From assembly GCA_905176665.1 (NCBI GenBank), contig CAJINA010000084.1, positions 86,603-150,602 of the forward strand: a stretch of 64,000 nt of DNA. The letters run 5' to 3'. Under the pieces are notes generated by a model that was not told where the DNA came from, did no database searches, and was given only the letters and a program-made list of their open reading frames with translations. The position numbers were made by a program, and so were the translations under genes. Of the stretch, positions 53,596-61,053 are shown one piece after another (the stretch's first letter is position 1; every line of letters starts with the position of its first letter). This DNA is from Olavius algarvensis Delta 4 endosymbiont (lineage in GTDB: Bacteria; Desulfobacterota; Desulfobacteria; Desulfobacterales; CAJINA01).

Positions 53596-53673
53596 ACCTT
53601 ATCCGGGGTTTAATTAGCTTGATTGATTGTTATGGTATGAAGGAATCCCCTTACCGCCGGAGGTGCTTTGTTC

Positions 53674-56172
53674 ATGCTGCTTGGAAATCTGTTCAAATAC
53701 TGGACCTATCAGGTCTTCGCACCGGGGGCACTCCTCAAAGAGAAGTATAAAGCTTTCAAATCTCTCCTGGCCCACGACAAACGGGCGCACGAACTCATTG
53801 CCGAGCTCGAAGAAATCTATTACCACCGCCATCAAAGGGATTTCAGCACGGTGATCAATCTTAGCAATGACCTCTCGCGACAGGTGCGCGGGATCGTAGC
53901 GGATCTGGAACGGATATGCCCGGCCAAATACCCGGATCTGGCCTTCTTCTATAAAAAGATTGATGCCTATATCCGCTTCATGATTACACCGGAAAGGGTT
54001 AGCCCGGCGCCCCCTTATGCAATCGGGCTGGAAGACATCACTCCGGAAGACCTCCATTTAGTCGGCGGTAAAGCCCTGAATCTGGGCATCCTGCAGAACC
54101 AGCTGCAGCTACCGGTTCCCAGTGGCTTCGTCATCACAACCAATGCCTTCCAGCGGTTCATGGAGGCCAATCATCTGTGCGCGGACATCGAGGCCCGGCT
54201 TGCGGCGCTGGACATCCACGATACCGCTGCCCTGGATGCCCTTGCAGCCGACATCCAGGGGACCATCCGGTCGGGAAAGGTTCCCGTCGAGATCAAAGAA
54301 ACGCTGGAGATGCATTGGCCCGCGGCCGTCGGCGCATCCGGGGCGACCACCAGGCTGGCTGTCCGCAGCAGCGCGGTGGGTGAAGATTCGACGGCCTCTT
54401 TTGCCGGGCAGTACAAAACAATCCTGAATGTCGCCCCGGACGACCTGACCGACGCGTACCGGGAAGTCATCGCCGGAAAATATGCGCCGGAAGCCATATA
54501 CTACCGCATTCGTTACGGCTTGACGGACATGGAAACCCCCATGGCCGTTCTTGTGCTGAAAATGATCGACGCCGCCGCCGGTGGTGTCCTCTACACGACT
54601 GACCCCGCCGATCCAGAATCAGGGGACTTGACCATCCATGCCGTCCGGGGCCTTGGAGAAGCCCTGGTAAGCGGTGAAACGTCGGCCGCCATCCTGAAGG
54701 TAACGAAAAAGCCCGCCCTGCGCATCACAGGAAAGCGGCCGGCCGGCGGGCGCACAAGCGAGGTACCCCTGGGCGACGACCTGGCCCTGCAGTTGGCCCG
54801 GTGGGGCCTTCACCTCGAGGACTATTTTGAACAACCGCAGGATATCGAGTGGACCGTAAATCGGCAGCAGGCACCCTTTTTGCTCCAGTCTCGCCCGCTG
54901 CACCACGGAACCGCTCCGGCCCAAGCCCTGGAGTGCGCGTTTGACGAGATACACAACGACATATTGCTGCAGGGCGGTGAACGCGCCGCCTCCGGTATCG
55001 CCGCCGGACCGGTTTATAATCTTGCAGAACAGGGAGAGCTGGAGTCCGTGCCGGAAGGGGCTGTACTGGTGGCCCGCAATGCCGCGCCCGAATATGTCAA
55101 GATCATCAACCGGCTCAGCGCCGTTGTCGCCGACCTGGGCAGCGCGGCCGGCCATTTTGCCTCGGTGGCCTGGGAATTCGGTGTGCCGACTTTGGTGGGG
55201 GCCGCAGACGCAACGACGAACCTCACACACGGAGGAATGGTGACCGTCAACCCGGACTTGCAGACGGTTTTCGCCGGCCGGGTTGAGCAGATGCTTGAGA
55301 GCCCCTGCGCACAGCCGGATTTGCTTGTAGACAGCCCGTTTATGCGCAAACTGCAATACATCCTCAAATTCGTTTCGCCGTTGGAGCTGGTAGATCCGGA
55401 GGCTGCATCGTTTGCCCCCCAGCACTGCCGGTCCCTGCACGATATCATTCGGTTTGCCCATGAAAAAGCTGTCCAGGCGATGTTCCACGTCTCGGACAAT
55501 CGTCTGCGCAAGCTCAGCTTTGCCAAAAAGCTGCGTACCGACATCCCCTTGAATTTCTACATCCTCGATGTGGGCGGTGGGCTGAATGCTGATGCCGGGT
55601 CTGCAAAAGAGGTCGCCATCGAGGCTGTGGCCAACCGTGCCGTGCAGGCCCTGTGGCGGGGATTGAGCCACCCGGACATCCAATGGGGCGCCTTCAGCCA
55701 TTTCGACTGGGAAGCACACGACCGGATCGTCATGAGCGGGGGCATCGCCAGCCCGGAGGCCACCATGTTCGCCAGTCACGCCGTGATCTCCAGCGACTAT
55801 ATGAACCTGAACCTCAAGTTCGGATACCACTTTGTGATCGTGGACGCGCTCTGCGGCGGCGATGCATCGGAAAACACCATCCTTTTCCGATTTTCAGGCG
55901 GCGGGGCGGACCTGGAGCAGCGCATGCTGCGGGCCGAATTTCTCCGCAAAATTCTGGCGCGCCTCGGTTTCGATGTCCGCGTCAAAAGTGATCTGATTGA
56001 CGGACAGCTCAAGGGGACGGATGGAAAGGCTGTCCTCCATACACTTGATATGCTGGGACGCCTGCTGGGCGCCACCCGACTGATGGATATGTATTTGAAA
56101 GAGGCCGGGCAGATAGACAGCTTTGTTGACGATTTCATGCAGGGACGGTATCATTTTGCCTCAGTGGACTGA
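53674..56172 (+). CDS. PEP synthase-like protein with N-terminal helical region and atypical C-terminus
   Basis: An 832-residue protein. After a helical N-terminal region of about 110 residues comes an ATP-grasp/PEP-pyruvate-binding domain (GLEDITPEDLHLVGGKALNLG, VPSGFVITTNAF, RSSAVGEDSTASFAGQY, GGVLYTTDPAD) and a mobile phosphohistidine domain near residue 485 (DLGSAAGHFASVAWEFGVPTLVG, phospho-His position H). The usual C-terminal PEP-TIM barrel is missing. The last 250 residues are unfamiliar (FDWEAHDRIVMSGGIASPEATMFAS, a C-terminal DxFVDDF). Domain order suggests a phosphotransfer enzyme like those that attach phosphate to a partner. The start is ATG 53674 or TTG 53668 (GGAGG at 53659). 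A dual-specificity phosphatase gene follows. Confidence 0.75.
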   Translation: MLLGNLFKYWTYQVFAPGALLKEKYKAFKSLLAHDKRAHELIAELEEIYYHRHQRDFSTVINLSNDLSRQVRGIVADLERICPAKYPDLAFFYKKIDAYIRFMITPERVSPAPPYAIGLEDITPEDLHLVGGKALNLGILQNQLQLPVPSGFVITTNAFQRFMEANHLCADIEARLAALDIHDTAALDALAADIQGTIRSGKVPVEIKETLEMHWPAAVGASGATTRLAVRSSAVGEDSTASFAGQYKTILNVAPDDLTDAYREVIAGKYAPEAIYYRIRYGLTDMETPMAVLVLKMIDAAAGGVLYTTDPADPESGDLTIHAVRGLGEALVSGETSAAILKVTKKPALRITGKRPAGGRTSEVPLGDDLALQLARWGLHLEDYFEQPQDIEWTVNRQQAPFLLQSRPLHHGTAPAQALECAFDEIHNDILLQGGERAASGIAAGPVYNLAEQGELESVPEGAVLVARNAAPEYVKIINRLSAVVADLGSAAGHFASVAWEFGVPTLVGAADATTNLTHGGMVTVNPDLQTVFAGRVEQMLESPCAQPDLLVDSPFMRKLQYILKFVSPLELVDPEAASFAPQHCRSLHDIIRFAHEKAVQAMFHVSDNRLRKLSFAKKLRTDIPLNFYILDVGGGLNADAGSAKEVAIEAVANRAVQALWRGLSHPDIQWGAFSHFDWEAHDRIVMSGGIASPEATMFASHAVISSDYMNLNLKFGYHFVIVDALCGGDASENTILFRFSGGGADLEQRMLRAEFLRKILARLGFDVRVKSDLIDGQLKGTDGKAVLHTLDMLGRLLGATRLMDMYLKEAGQIDSFVDDFMQGRYHFASVD

Positions 56173-56184
56173 GGCGATAGCTAT

Positions 56185-56259
56185 TTAGGCTGAAGGCCGA
56201 AGACTGAAGAAAAATCTAAAACCTTAGCCCCGACCTTCAGCCTTCAGTCTTCAGCCTAA
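56185..56259. repeat. Imperfect inverted repeat between the PEP-synthase-like and phosphatase genes
   Basis: A 25-bp arm (56185-56209, TTAGGCTGAAGGCCGAAG...) pairs with 56235-56259 at 22 of 25 positions. It folds as a large hairpin 12 bp after the stop codon. It is built from CTGAAG units that look like a low-complexity repeat family. Confidence 0.6.
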
Positions 56260-56284
56260 TCACCTCGCAACGAAAGGCGAAGCC

Positions 56285-56734
56285 TTGAGTAAGTACGATC
56301 TTAGATGGATAACGGACGACCTGGCAGTGGGCTACGCCCCCATGTTCCAGGTCGATCTGGATGCGGTGAAAGACGCCGGGATCGATGCCATCGTCAACCT
56401 CTGTGGGAAATTCTGCGATCTGCACGATATTCAAACCGAGGCCGGTTTTGAAGTCTATTACTTCCCCATCCCGGATGAATGCGCCCCGGACATGGAGGCC
56501 ATGGAAAAAGCCTTTGTCTGGGTTGATGACATGATCGCCAGCAAGCGCAAGGTTCTGGTTCACTGCCGCTTCGGCGTTGGCCGGACCGGCACTTTTGTGA
56601 CCGCCTACCTCATGAAAACCGGACTGGATATGAAAGGTGCGGCCAAAGCCCTCAAAAAGACCAGGGCCAACCCTTCCCACTACTGCCAGTGGAAGATGCT
56701 ACGGACTTATAAAAAGAAACTTAGAAAAGCCTGA
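56285..56734 (+). CDS. Dual-specificity protein phosphatase
   Basis: A 149-residue DSP-family phosphatase with the P-loop HCRFGVGRTGT (CX5R; nucleophile Cys near 97), preceded by the general-acid segment FPIPDECAPDM with Asp. Residues near the start (RWITDDLAVGYAPMF, DAIVNLC) match archaeal and bacterial DSPs. The start is TTG 56285 with AAAGGCGAAG. It is the next gene after the PEP-synthase-like protein, across a hairpin, suggesting phosphorylation and dephosphorylation of a shared target. Confidence 0.87.
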   Translation: MSKYDLRWITDDLAVGYAPMFQVDLDAVKDAGIDAIVNLCGKFCDLHDIQTEAGFEVYYFPIPDECAPDMEAMEKAFVWVDDMIASKRKVLVHCRFGVGRTGTFVTAYLMKTGLDMKGAAKALKKTRANPSHYCQWKMLRTYKKKLRKA

Positions 56735-56740
56735 TTGGCC

Positions 56741-56829
56741 GGATTCAGGCTGATAGGCGATAGGCATTTAGGCCGTAGGCCAAATTCGGAATATAGCTCT
56801 TAGCAGTTGGCTCTTAGCGATTAGCGATC
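56741..56829. repeat. Degenerate AGGC/TAGC short-unit repeat
   Basis: A run of loose tandem units (AGGCTGATAGGCGATAGGC, TAGGCCGTAGGCC, CTCTTAGCAGTTGGCTCTTAGC) lies in the 208-bp gap between the phosphatase and OsmC genes. Non-coding and irregular, so not a CRISPR array. Confidence 0.5.
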
Positions 56830-56942
56830 CGTCATTGCATTTCGTCTAAAAGCGAATGGCCACTCCGGTATAACCAATTACCCTAGATCCGAACCTGAGG
56901 ACTGGGTTCTCAAATACAGGATAGAAAATAAGGAGGTTCACC

Positions 56943-57413
56943 ATGGGAAAGATCGTTCACCAATCACGGATTACCATTACCAGGGAAAAAGGCCCCACCC
57001 GCAAAGCGGAAATCGAAGGCTTTGCGGAACCCGTGTACTACGGCGTACACGGCGGGATCAGTAAATTCTACAATGTCACCCCCGAAGAAGAGCATGCCGC
57101 CACGCTTGACCACATGGTCGGTGCGGTGGGCGGCTGAATGATGGGAACACTGGCCACGGTGTTGGCCGGCAAGAAGATCCGGACCTTTCAGGATCGGTTC
57201 AGAGCAACAGTATCGGGGGATATTGAAGCTGTGGACAATGTGCTGAAGATCGTGCGCATCAATGTCCACTACCTGCTAAGGCTCCCGGATGCCCAGCGGG
57301 AGGCGGCCACGGCATGCTTCAACAACTATGTACACAGATGCCCGGCCGCTCAGAGCGTGATCGGGTGTATCGAGGTGAATCACGAACTCGAAATGGAAAC
57401 CATGTCGGAATAA
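56943..57413 (+). CDS. OsmC-family peroxiredoxin-like selenoprotein (Sec65)
   Basis: A 156-residue OsmC/Ohr-fold protein read through TGA 57135-57137. Upstream, KAEIEGFAEPVYYGVHGG and TPEEEHAATLDHMVGAVGG match the OsmC N-terminal half. The TGA falls exactly where OsmC proteins carry the first active Cys (GG-C-x-x-GTL; here GG-U-MMGTLATVLAGKKI). The rest (TVSGDIEAVDN, RINVHYLLRLP, CPAAQSVIGCIEVNHELE) has the second active Cys in RCPAAQS. Both halves share one frame, and a SECIS-like hairpin follows. The start at 56943 has AAGGAGG. OsmC proteins reduce organic or hydrogen peroxides, so a Sec peroxidatic residue would raise reactivity. An Ohr role is likely but unproven. Confidence 0.88.
57150..57169 (+). 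promoter_or_regulatory. bacterial SECIS-like hairpin of osmC
   Basis: Twelve nt after TGA 57135-57137, CUGGCCAC-GGU-GUUGGCCGG forms an 8-bp stem (one G-U wobble), with one bulged U on the 3' side and a GGU apical loop. Loop, bulged U and distance match the hairpins in the hdr operon. Confidence 0.72.
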
Positions 57414-57446
57414 GGCGTTCGGGCAGGAACTATTTTTGAAAACAAA

Positions 57447-57484
57447 AAAGGCCGGTCACATGATTGGGTGGCCGGCCTTCTTTA
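57447..57484 (+). terminator. Rho-independent-type terminator of osmC
   Basis: AAGGCCGG..CAC / GTGGCCGGCCTT makes a long GC-rich stem with one bulge, ended by CTTT, about 35 bp after the OsmC stop. Confidence 0.75.
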
Positions 57485-57610
57485 CACTAACTTGGTACGC
57501 AGAGTTCGCGTAAGACTTACACGCTGACAAACTAAAGACCAAGGTAAATTAAGCTGGTTATCATGGTGATTTCACGGTGGGCACCTTTCAGGTGTTCTTC
57601 GAATCATGGC

Positions 57611-57639
57611 ATTTTATCAATGTGTCGGTCTGACCCTTT
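57611..57639 (-). repeat. 29-bp REP-like sequence, inverted relative to its partner at 63632-63660
   Basis: This 29-mer, read on the minus strand (AAAGGGTCAGACC...), matches the sequence at 63632-63660 at 26 of 29 positions. It overlaps the stop of mrpG by two bases. See the pair entry under findings. Confidence 0.65.
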
Positions 57640-57967
57640 ATTTTTCTTTTTGGCTTCTTAGTTCATCGATCCAGGTACGGTCTGACAGGGACTCGCCACT
57701 GCGATAAGAGGCTCGGCCGATGAGGTGAGCGGCCACCGGGGCAGTCAGCAGCACCAGCACGATAACGGTGGCGGCCCGCAGGGAGATTCCCAGTTGCCGG
57801 TAATAAAGTGCTTCGGCGATGAGCAGCAGTCCGGTACCGAGGGTGCCCGCTTTGGTGGCTGCGTGCATGCGTGTCAGGGCGTCGGGCAGACGGACGACCC
57901 CCACGGACGCAACCAGGCAAAAGATACTTCCCAGTACCATGAGTAGTCCTGTGAGATATTCAACCAT
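57638..57967 (-). CDS. mrpG: MrpG subunit
   Basis: A 109-residue, three-helix subunit with the MnhG signature SVGVVRLPDALTRMHAATKAGTLGTGLLLI and VLLTAPVAAHLIGRASY. It is the last gene of the mrpABCDEFG operon; its start overlaps the mrpF stop by eight bases. Confidence 0.92.
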   Translation of the reverse strand: MVEYLTGLLMVLGSIFCLVASVGVVRLPDALTRMHAATKAGTLGTGLLLIAEALYYRQLGISLRAATVIVLVLLTAPVAAHLIGRASYRSGESLSDRTWIDELRSQKEK

Positions 57968-58280
57968 TCCTTGGGTCTCCCTGTTTCTGCTCGGACTGTC
58001 TCCGTGAGGTCCGCGAGATGTAACGGGCCAGTGCTACGGTTCCCAAAAACGCGATACAGGCATAGGCAATGGCCACATCGAGATAGCTGGTTTCCAGGGT
58101 ATGAATGGATACAGTCACCAGAAAGGCCACCACCAGCATGGAGAGTAGGTCTAGCGCGATCACGCGGTCGGCAGCCGTGGGCCCCCTTGCCAGCCGCCAG
58201 AGCACCAGGAGCATGCCGACCAGGAGCATAGTCAATGAGACCAGGCCGGCAAGATTGATAAAGTTGTCTGCAGATATCAT
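57960..58280 (-). CDS. mrpF: MrpF subunit
   Basis: A 106-residue protein with three helices and the MrpF pattern GPTAADRVIALDLLSMLVVAFLVTVSIHT and YLDVAIAYACIAFLGTVALARYI. The C-terminal tail is basic and longer than usual (SRRQSEQKQGDPRNG). It overlaps mrpE by four bases (ATGA), a standard coupling junction. Confidence 0.92.
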   Translation of the reverse strand: MISADNFINLAGLVSLTMLLVGMLLVLWRLARGPTAADRVIALDLLSMLVVAFLVTVSIHTLETSYLDVAIAYACIAFLGTVALARYISRTSRRQSEQKQGDPRNG

Positions 58281-58753
58281 CTTCGCATAACCTCCAGAAT
58301 GCGTCTTTCCAATCCATTCTTGATCCCCTCTTTGGCCTTTTCCACATCATCGAGAAACATCACGTGGACGAATAACGTTTTACGGTCTTCGGACAGATCA
58401 ACGCTTAAAGTACCCGGGGTGAGCGAAATCAGGTTAGCCACGACAAAAATTTCCAGGTCTGTTTCAGCTGTGAGCGAAACGCCGATGATCCCTGGCCGGT
58501 TTATATGTCCGGGTGTAATGACATCCCAGAGTACGCGAAAATTGGAGATCACCAACTCCTTGAGAAAGTAGGCCACAAGATTGATGGTTTTGGGCAATGT
58601 CACGAAATAGTGCGTGTTTTGGTACAAGGGTTTAGACAGCCAAAGGGCGGCGTACCCCAGCCCAAAGCCGGACAGAAAAACACCAATGCTGTCGCTGCCC
58701 AGAAGGATTGTGAACAGGCCGGCAAACAGGAGGTTGAGGATCAGCAGGCTCAT
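58277..58753 (-). CDS. mrpE: MrpE subunit
   Basis: A 158-residue subunit with two N-terminal helices and the MnhE soluble domain (VANLISLTPGTLSVDLSEDRKTLFVHVMF and the helical KEGIKNGLERRILEVMRR). Fits the family length. Start ATG 58753 overlaps the mrpD stop by four bases. Confidence 0.92.
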   Translation of the reverse strand: MSLLILNLLFAGLFTILLGSDSIGVFLSGFGLGYAALWLSKPLYQNTHYFVTLPKTINLVAYFLKELVISNFRVLWDVITPGHINRPGIIGVSLTAETDLEIFVVANLISLTPGTLSVDLSEDRKTLFVHVMFLDDVEKAKEGIKNGLERRILEVMRR

Positions 58754-60246
58754 GGTTGCCCTCCCAATACTGCACTGATGTAAAGCTGGGGATCCATCAA
58801 CTGGCCGGCTGCTACCATGGAAAATCTAATCACGGGCTCCATGCAAAGCCCCAACAGCACCGTCACCAAAGCCAGAGACAAGACCGGGACGAGCATCCAG
58901 GGGGACAGAGGACGCTTGCTGGGCGAAGCTTTTACCTCGGCCGGCGCCGGCTTCCAGAAGGCCTCGTTCCAGATCTTGATCATGGAAAAGACGGTCAGCA
59001 GGCCAACAGCTGCCGCCAGGAGCGCCAGTGCGTACTGCTGGCTCTCCAGGCTGGCTTTGATGATTAGCAACTTGGCCCAGAATCCGGACAACGGGGGGAA
59101 GCCGGCCAGTGCAAAGGCCGGAATGATAAAACCAACTGCCAGCAGCCCGTTGGTTTTGTATAGTCCGCCAATCATTTTAAGGCTGAAGGACCCGCCGGTG
59201 TGCCGTACCAATCCGCTGACCAGGAAAAGGTTCGCTTTGACGATGATATGGTGGACCAGGTAGACAATGGCGCCGGCCAGAGCCAGAGGCGTAAACAGGG
59301 CCAAGCCCAGCACCATATACCCCACCTGACTGATGATATGAAAGGAGAGGATGCGACGTAAGTCCATTTGGGAGGCGGCCCCCACTACACCGAAGAGCAT
59401 CGTCAGGGCCGCGACAACCAGCAGGGTAGCATGGGTGACCCCGGTGTTAGACGTAAAGACCAGGGTAAACATTCGAATCAGGGCATAGACGCCCACCTTG
59501 CTCAGCATGCCGGCAAAAAATGCCGATACCGACACCGGCAGCGTGTGATACGCGGCCGGCAGCCAGAAAAAAAGGGGAAAAAGGGCCGCCTTGATGCCGA
59601 AAGCGATCATCAGCAACATGGCGACAGCGGTAAGCAACGCCGTGTTCTCCACGCCGGCGGCTTTGGCATGCAGATCGGCCATGTTTAAGGTGCCGGTCAT
59701 TCCGTAGATCAGCCCGATGGCGGTAATGAAAAAAAGCGTGGAGATCAAGTTGACGGTAACATATTTCACGCCTCCAGTGAGCCGACCGGGGTTACGTCCC
59801 ATGACCAGCAGCCCAAAAGAAGCCATCAGCATGACTTCGAACCAGACATAAAGGTTGAACAGGTCGCCGGTCAGAAAGGCCCCGCAGACAGCCGCAGTCA
59901 GCATCTGCATGAATGGGTAGAAGCCGGTGCGCACCTGACCGGGATCGATGTCATGGCAGGCATACGCCATCACGGCCGTATTGATTACGGCTGTGATCAA
60001 CACCATGACCGCGCTCAGGTAATCGGCGACCAGACAGATGCCGAAGGGTGCCGGCCAGCCCCCTACCCACAAAACCGCTATTTCATGTTTCAACACAGTG
60101 GCCAGAAGCAAGAGGGCCACGGCCAGATGCAGCATGGCCCCTGCCAGGGCAACCCCATGAGAACGGCGCTGGTTGTCCCGCATCAGGGACAGCGCCAGGG
60201 CTGCAGCCATCGGCAGCAATATGGGAAGGGCCGGCAGGAACCTCAT
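58750..60246 (-). CDS. mrpD: MrpD subunit
   Basis: A 498-residue oxidored_q1 protein. Signature blocks: GDLFNLYVWFEVMLMASFGLLV (with the conserved Glu of TM5), IKAALFPLFFWLPAAYHTLPVSVSAFFAGMLSKVGVYALIR (proton-path Lys), RRILSFHIISQVGYMVLGLAL and GFPPLSGFWAKLLI. MrpD works with MrpA as the ion-translocating pair of the antiporter. Overlaps mrpC by four bases. Confidence 0.93.
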   Translation of the reverse strand: MRFLPALPILLPMAAALALSLMRDNQRRSHGVALAGAMLHLAVALLLLATVLKHEIAVLWVGGWPAPFGICLVADYLSAVMVLITAVINTAVMAYACHDIDPGQVRTGFYPFMQMLTAAVCGAFLTGDLFNLYVWFEVMLMASFGLLVMGRNPGRLTGGVKYVTVNLISTLFFITAIGLIYGMTGTLNMADLHAKAAGVENTALLTAVAMLLMIAFGIKAALFPLFFWLPAAYHTLPVSVSAFFAGMLSKVGVYALIRMFTLVFTSNTGVTHATLLVVAALTMLFGVVGAASQMDLRRILSFHIISQVGYMVLGLALFTPLALAGAIVYLVHHIIVKANLFLVSGLVRHTGGSFSLKMIGGLYKTNGLLAVGFIIPAFALAGFPPLSGFWAKLLIIKASLESQQYALALLAAAVGLLTVFSMIKIWNEAFWKPAPAEVKASPSKRPLSPWMLVPVLSLALVTVLLGLCMEPVIRFSMVAAGQLMDPQLYISAVLGGQP

Positions 60247-60650
60247 GACGGTCCCCCGCAGACGGTTTGATCCTGATCAGTGGATACCGGCTCCTTTTCA
60301 GCAGCCTCATTTAAGAACGACGCCGCGTCCACGTCCAAAGTCCCGGTCTGCGCATATGTCCGCAGCAGCAGGACCAACACGAAGGTGACCATGGCAAACC
60401 CGATGACGATGGCGGTCAGAATCAGGGCTTGAGGCAGGGCGTTGGACACCGCATGGGTCAAGCCGGTGCGATCTGGTTGAATCAGCGGCGGCTGTACGTG
60501 TCGCAACCGGCCGGCTGTAAAGATCAGCAGGTTGATGGCATTACCGATAAGTGTGAATCCGAAGACGAACTTGACCAAAGAGCCGGAGAGCATCAGATAC
60601 AGGGCTGCGGCGAACATCAGGCCGATCAGGCAGGCGATCAGGGCTTCCAT
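60243..60650 (-). CDS. mrpC: MrpC subunit
   Basis: A 135-residue NuoK-like protein with three helices. FGFTLIGNAINLLIF and LPQALILTAIVIGFAMVTFVLVLLLR are the family blocks. The acidic C-terminal tail (AAEKEPVSTDQDQ) is longer than in classical MrpC. It ends four bases into mrpD. Confidence 0.92.
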   Translation of the reverse strand: MEALIACLIGLMFAAALYLMLSGSLVKFVFGFTLIGNAINLLIFTAGRLRHVQPPLIQPDRTGLTHAVSNALPQALILTAIVIGFAMVTFVLVLLLRTYAQTGTLDVDAASFLNEAAEKEPVSTDQDQTVCGGPS

Positions 60651-60651
60651 G

Positions 60652-61053
60652 TCAGCTCTCCTCCAGGGTCAGCAGAATGGCCAGAATGGCGCCTAACACA
60701 GCCAGAAAGACGCCGATATCGAAAATCAGCGGTGTACCGACAGAGAGTTTTGGCCCCAGGTTCCACCACATGCCGGTGAGAAAGGGCCGGGACGCAAACA
60801 CCCCAGGCAGGCCGGCGATGATGGCAAGGCTCAGCCCTGTGAAGGCTATGGTTGCGGGACGAACACGAACCGCACGGTGAACCTTGCCAGGCCCTTCGGC
60901 AATGGCAAACAGGGCAAAGCCTGTACCAGCTACCAACGCTGCGATAAAGCCGCCACCGGGTTCGTGGTGCCCGCGGAGCAACAGATAGACCGCAAATACC
61001 AAAATCAGTCCCACCATCAAGCGCGTAGCGGTTTTTAGGATAAGGGATTGCAC
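60652..61053 (-). CDS. mrpB: MrpB subunit
   Basis: A 133-residue MnhB-domain protein with about four helices, showing [41 protein letters not shown] and [24 protein letters not shown]. The start overlaps mrpA by 19 bases. This is the stand-alone form, in contrast to the fused version at 34439-35269. Confidence 0.92.
   Translation of the reverse strand: MQSLILKTATRLMVGLILVFAVYLLLRGHHEPGGGFIAALVAGTGFALFAIAEGPGKVHRAVRVRPATIAFTGLSLAIIAGLPGVFASRPFLTGMWWNLGPKLSVGTPLIFDIGVFLAVLGAILAILLTLEES

Noticed and set aside
54619..55830. A 403-codon minus-strand open frame across the PEP-synthase-like gene
   Set aside because: Antisense to well-conserved ATP-grasp and phosphohistidine motifs, and no independent support.
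53530..56829. CRISPR array suspected in the CTTCAG/AGGC repeats at 53.5, 56.2 and 56.8 kb
   Set aside because: Units are short, irregular and without constant-length spacers, and no cas gene is near.
57138..57413. A separate OsmC-like gene starting at the ATG ATG after the TGA
   Set aside because: It would lack the N-terminal strands and the first active Cys; there is no ribosome site ahead of 57138, and the preceding frame supplies exactly the missing half.
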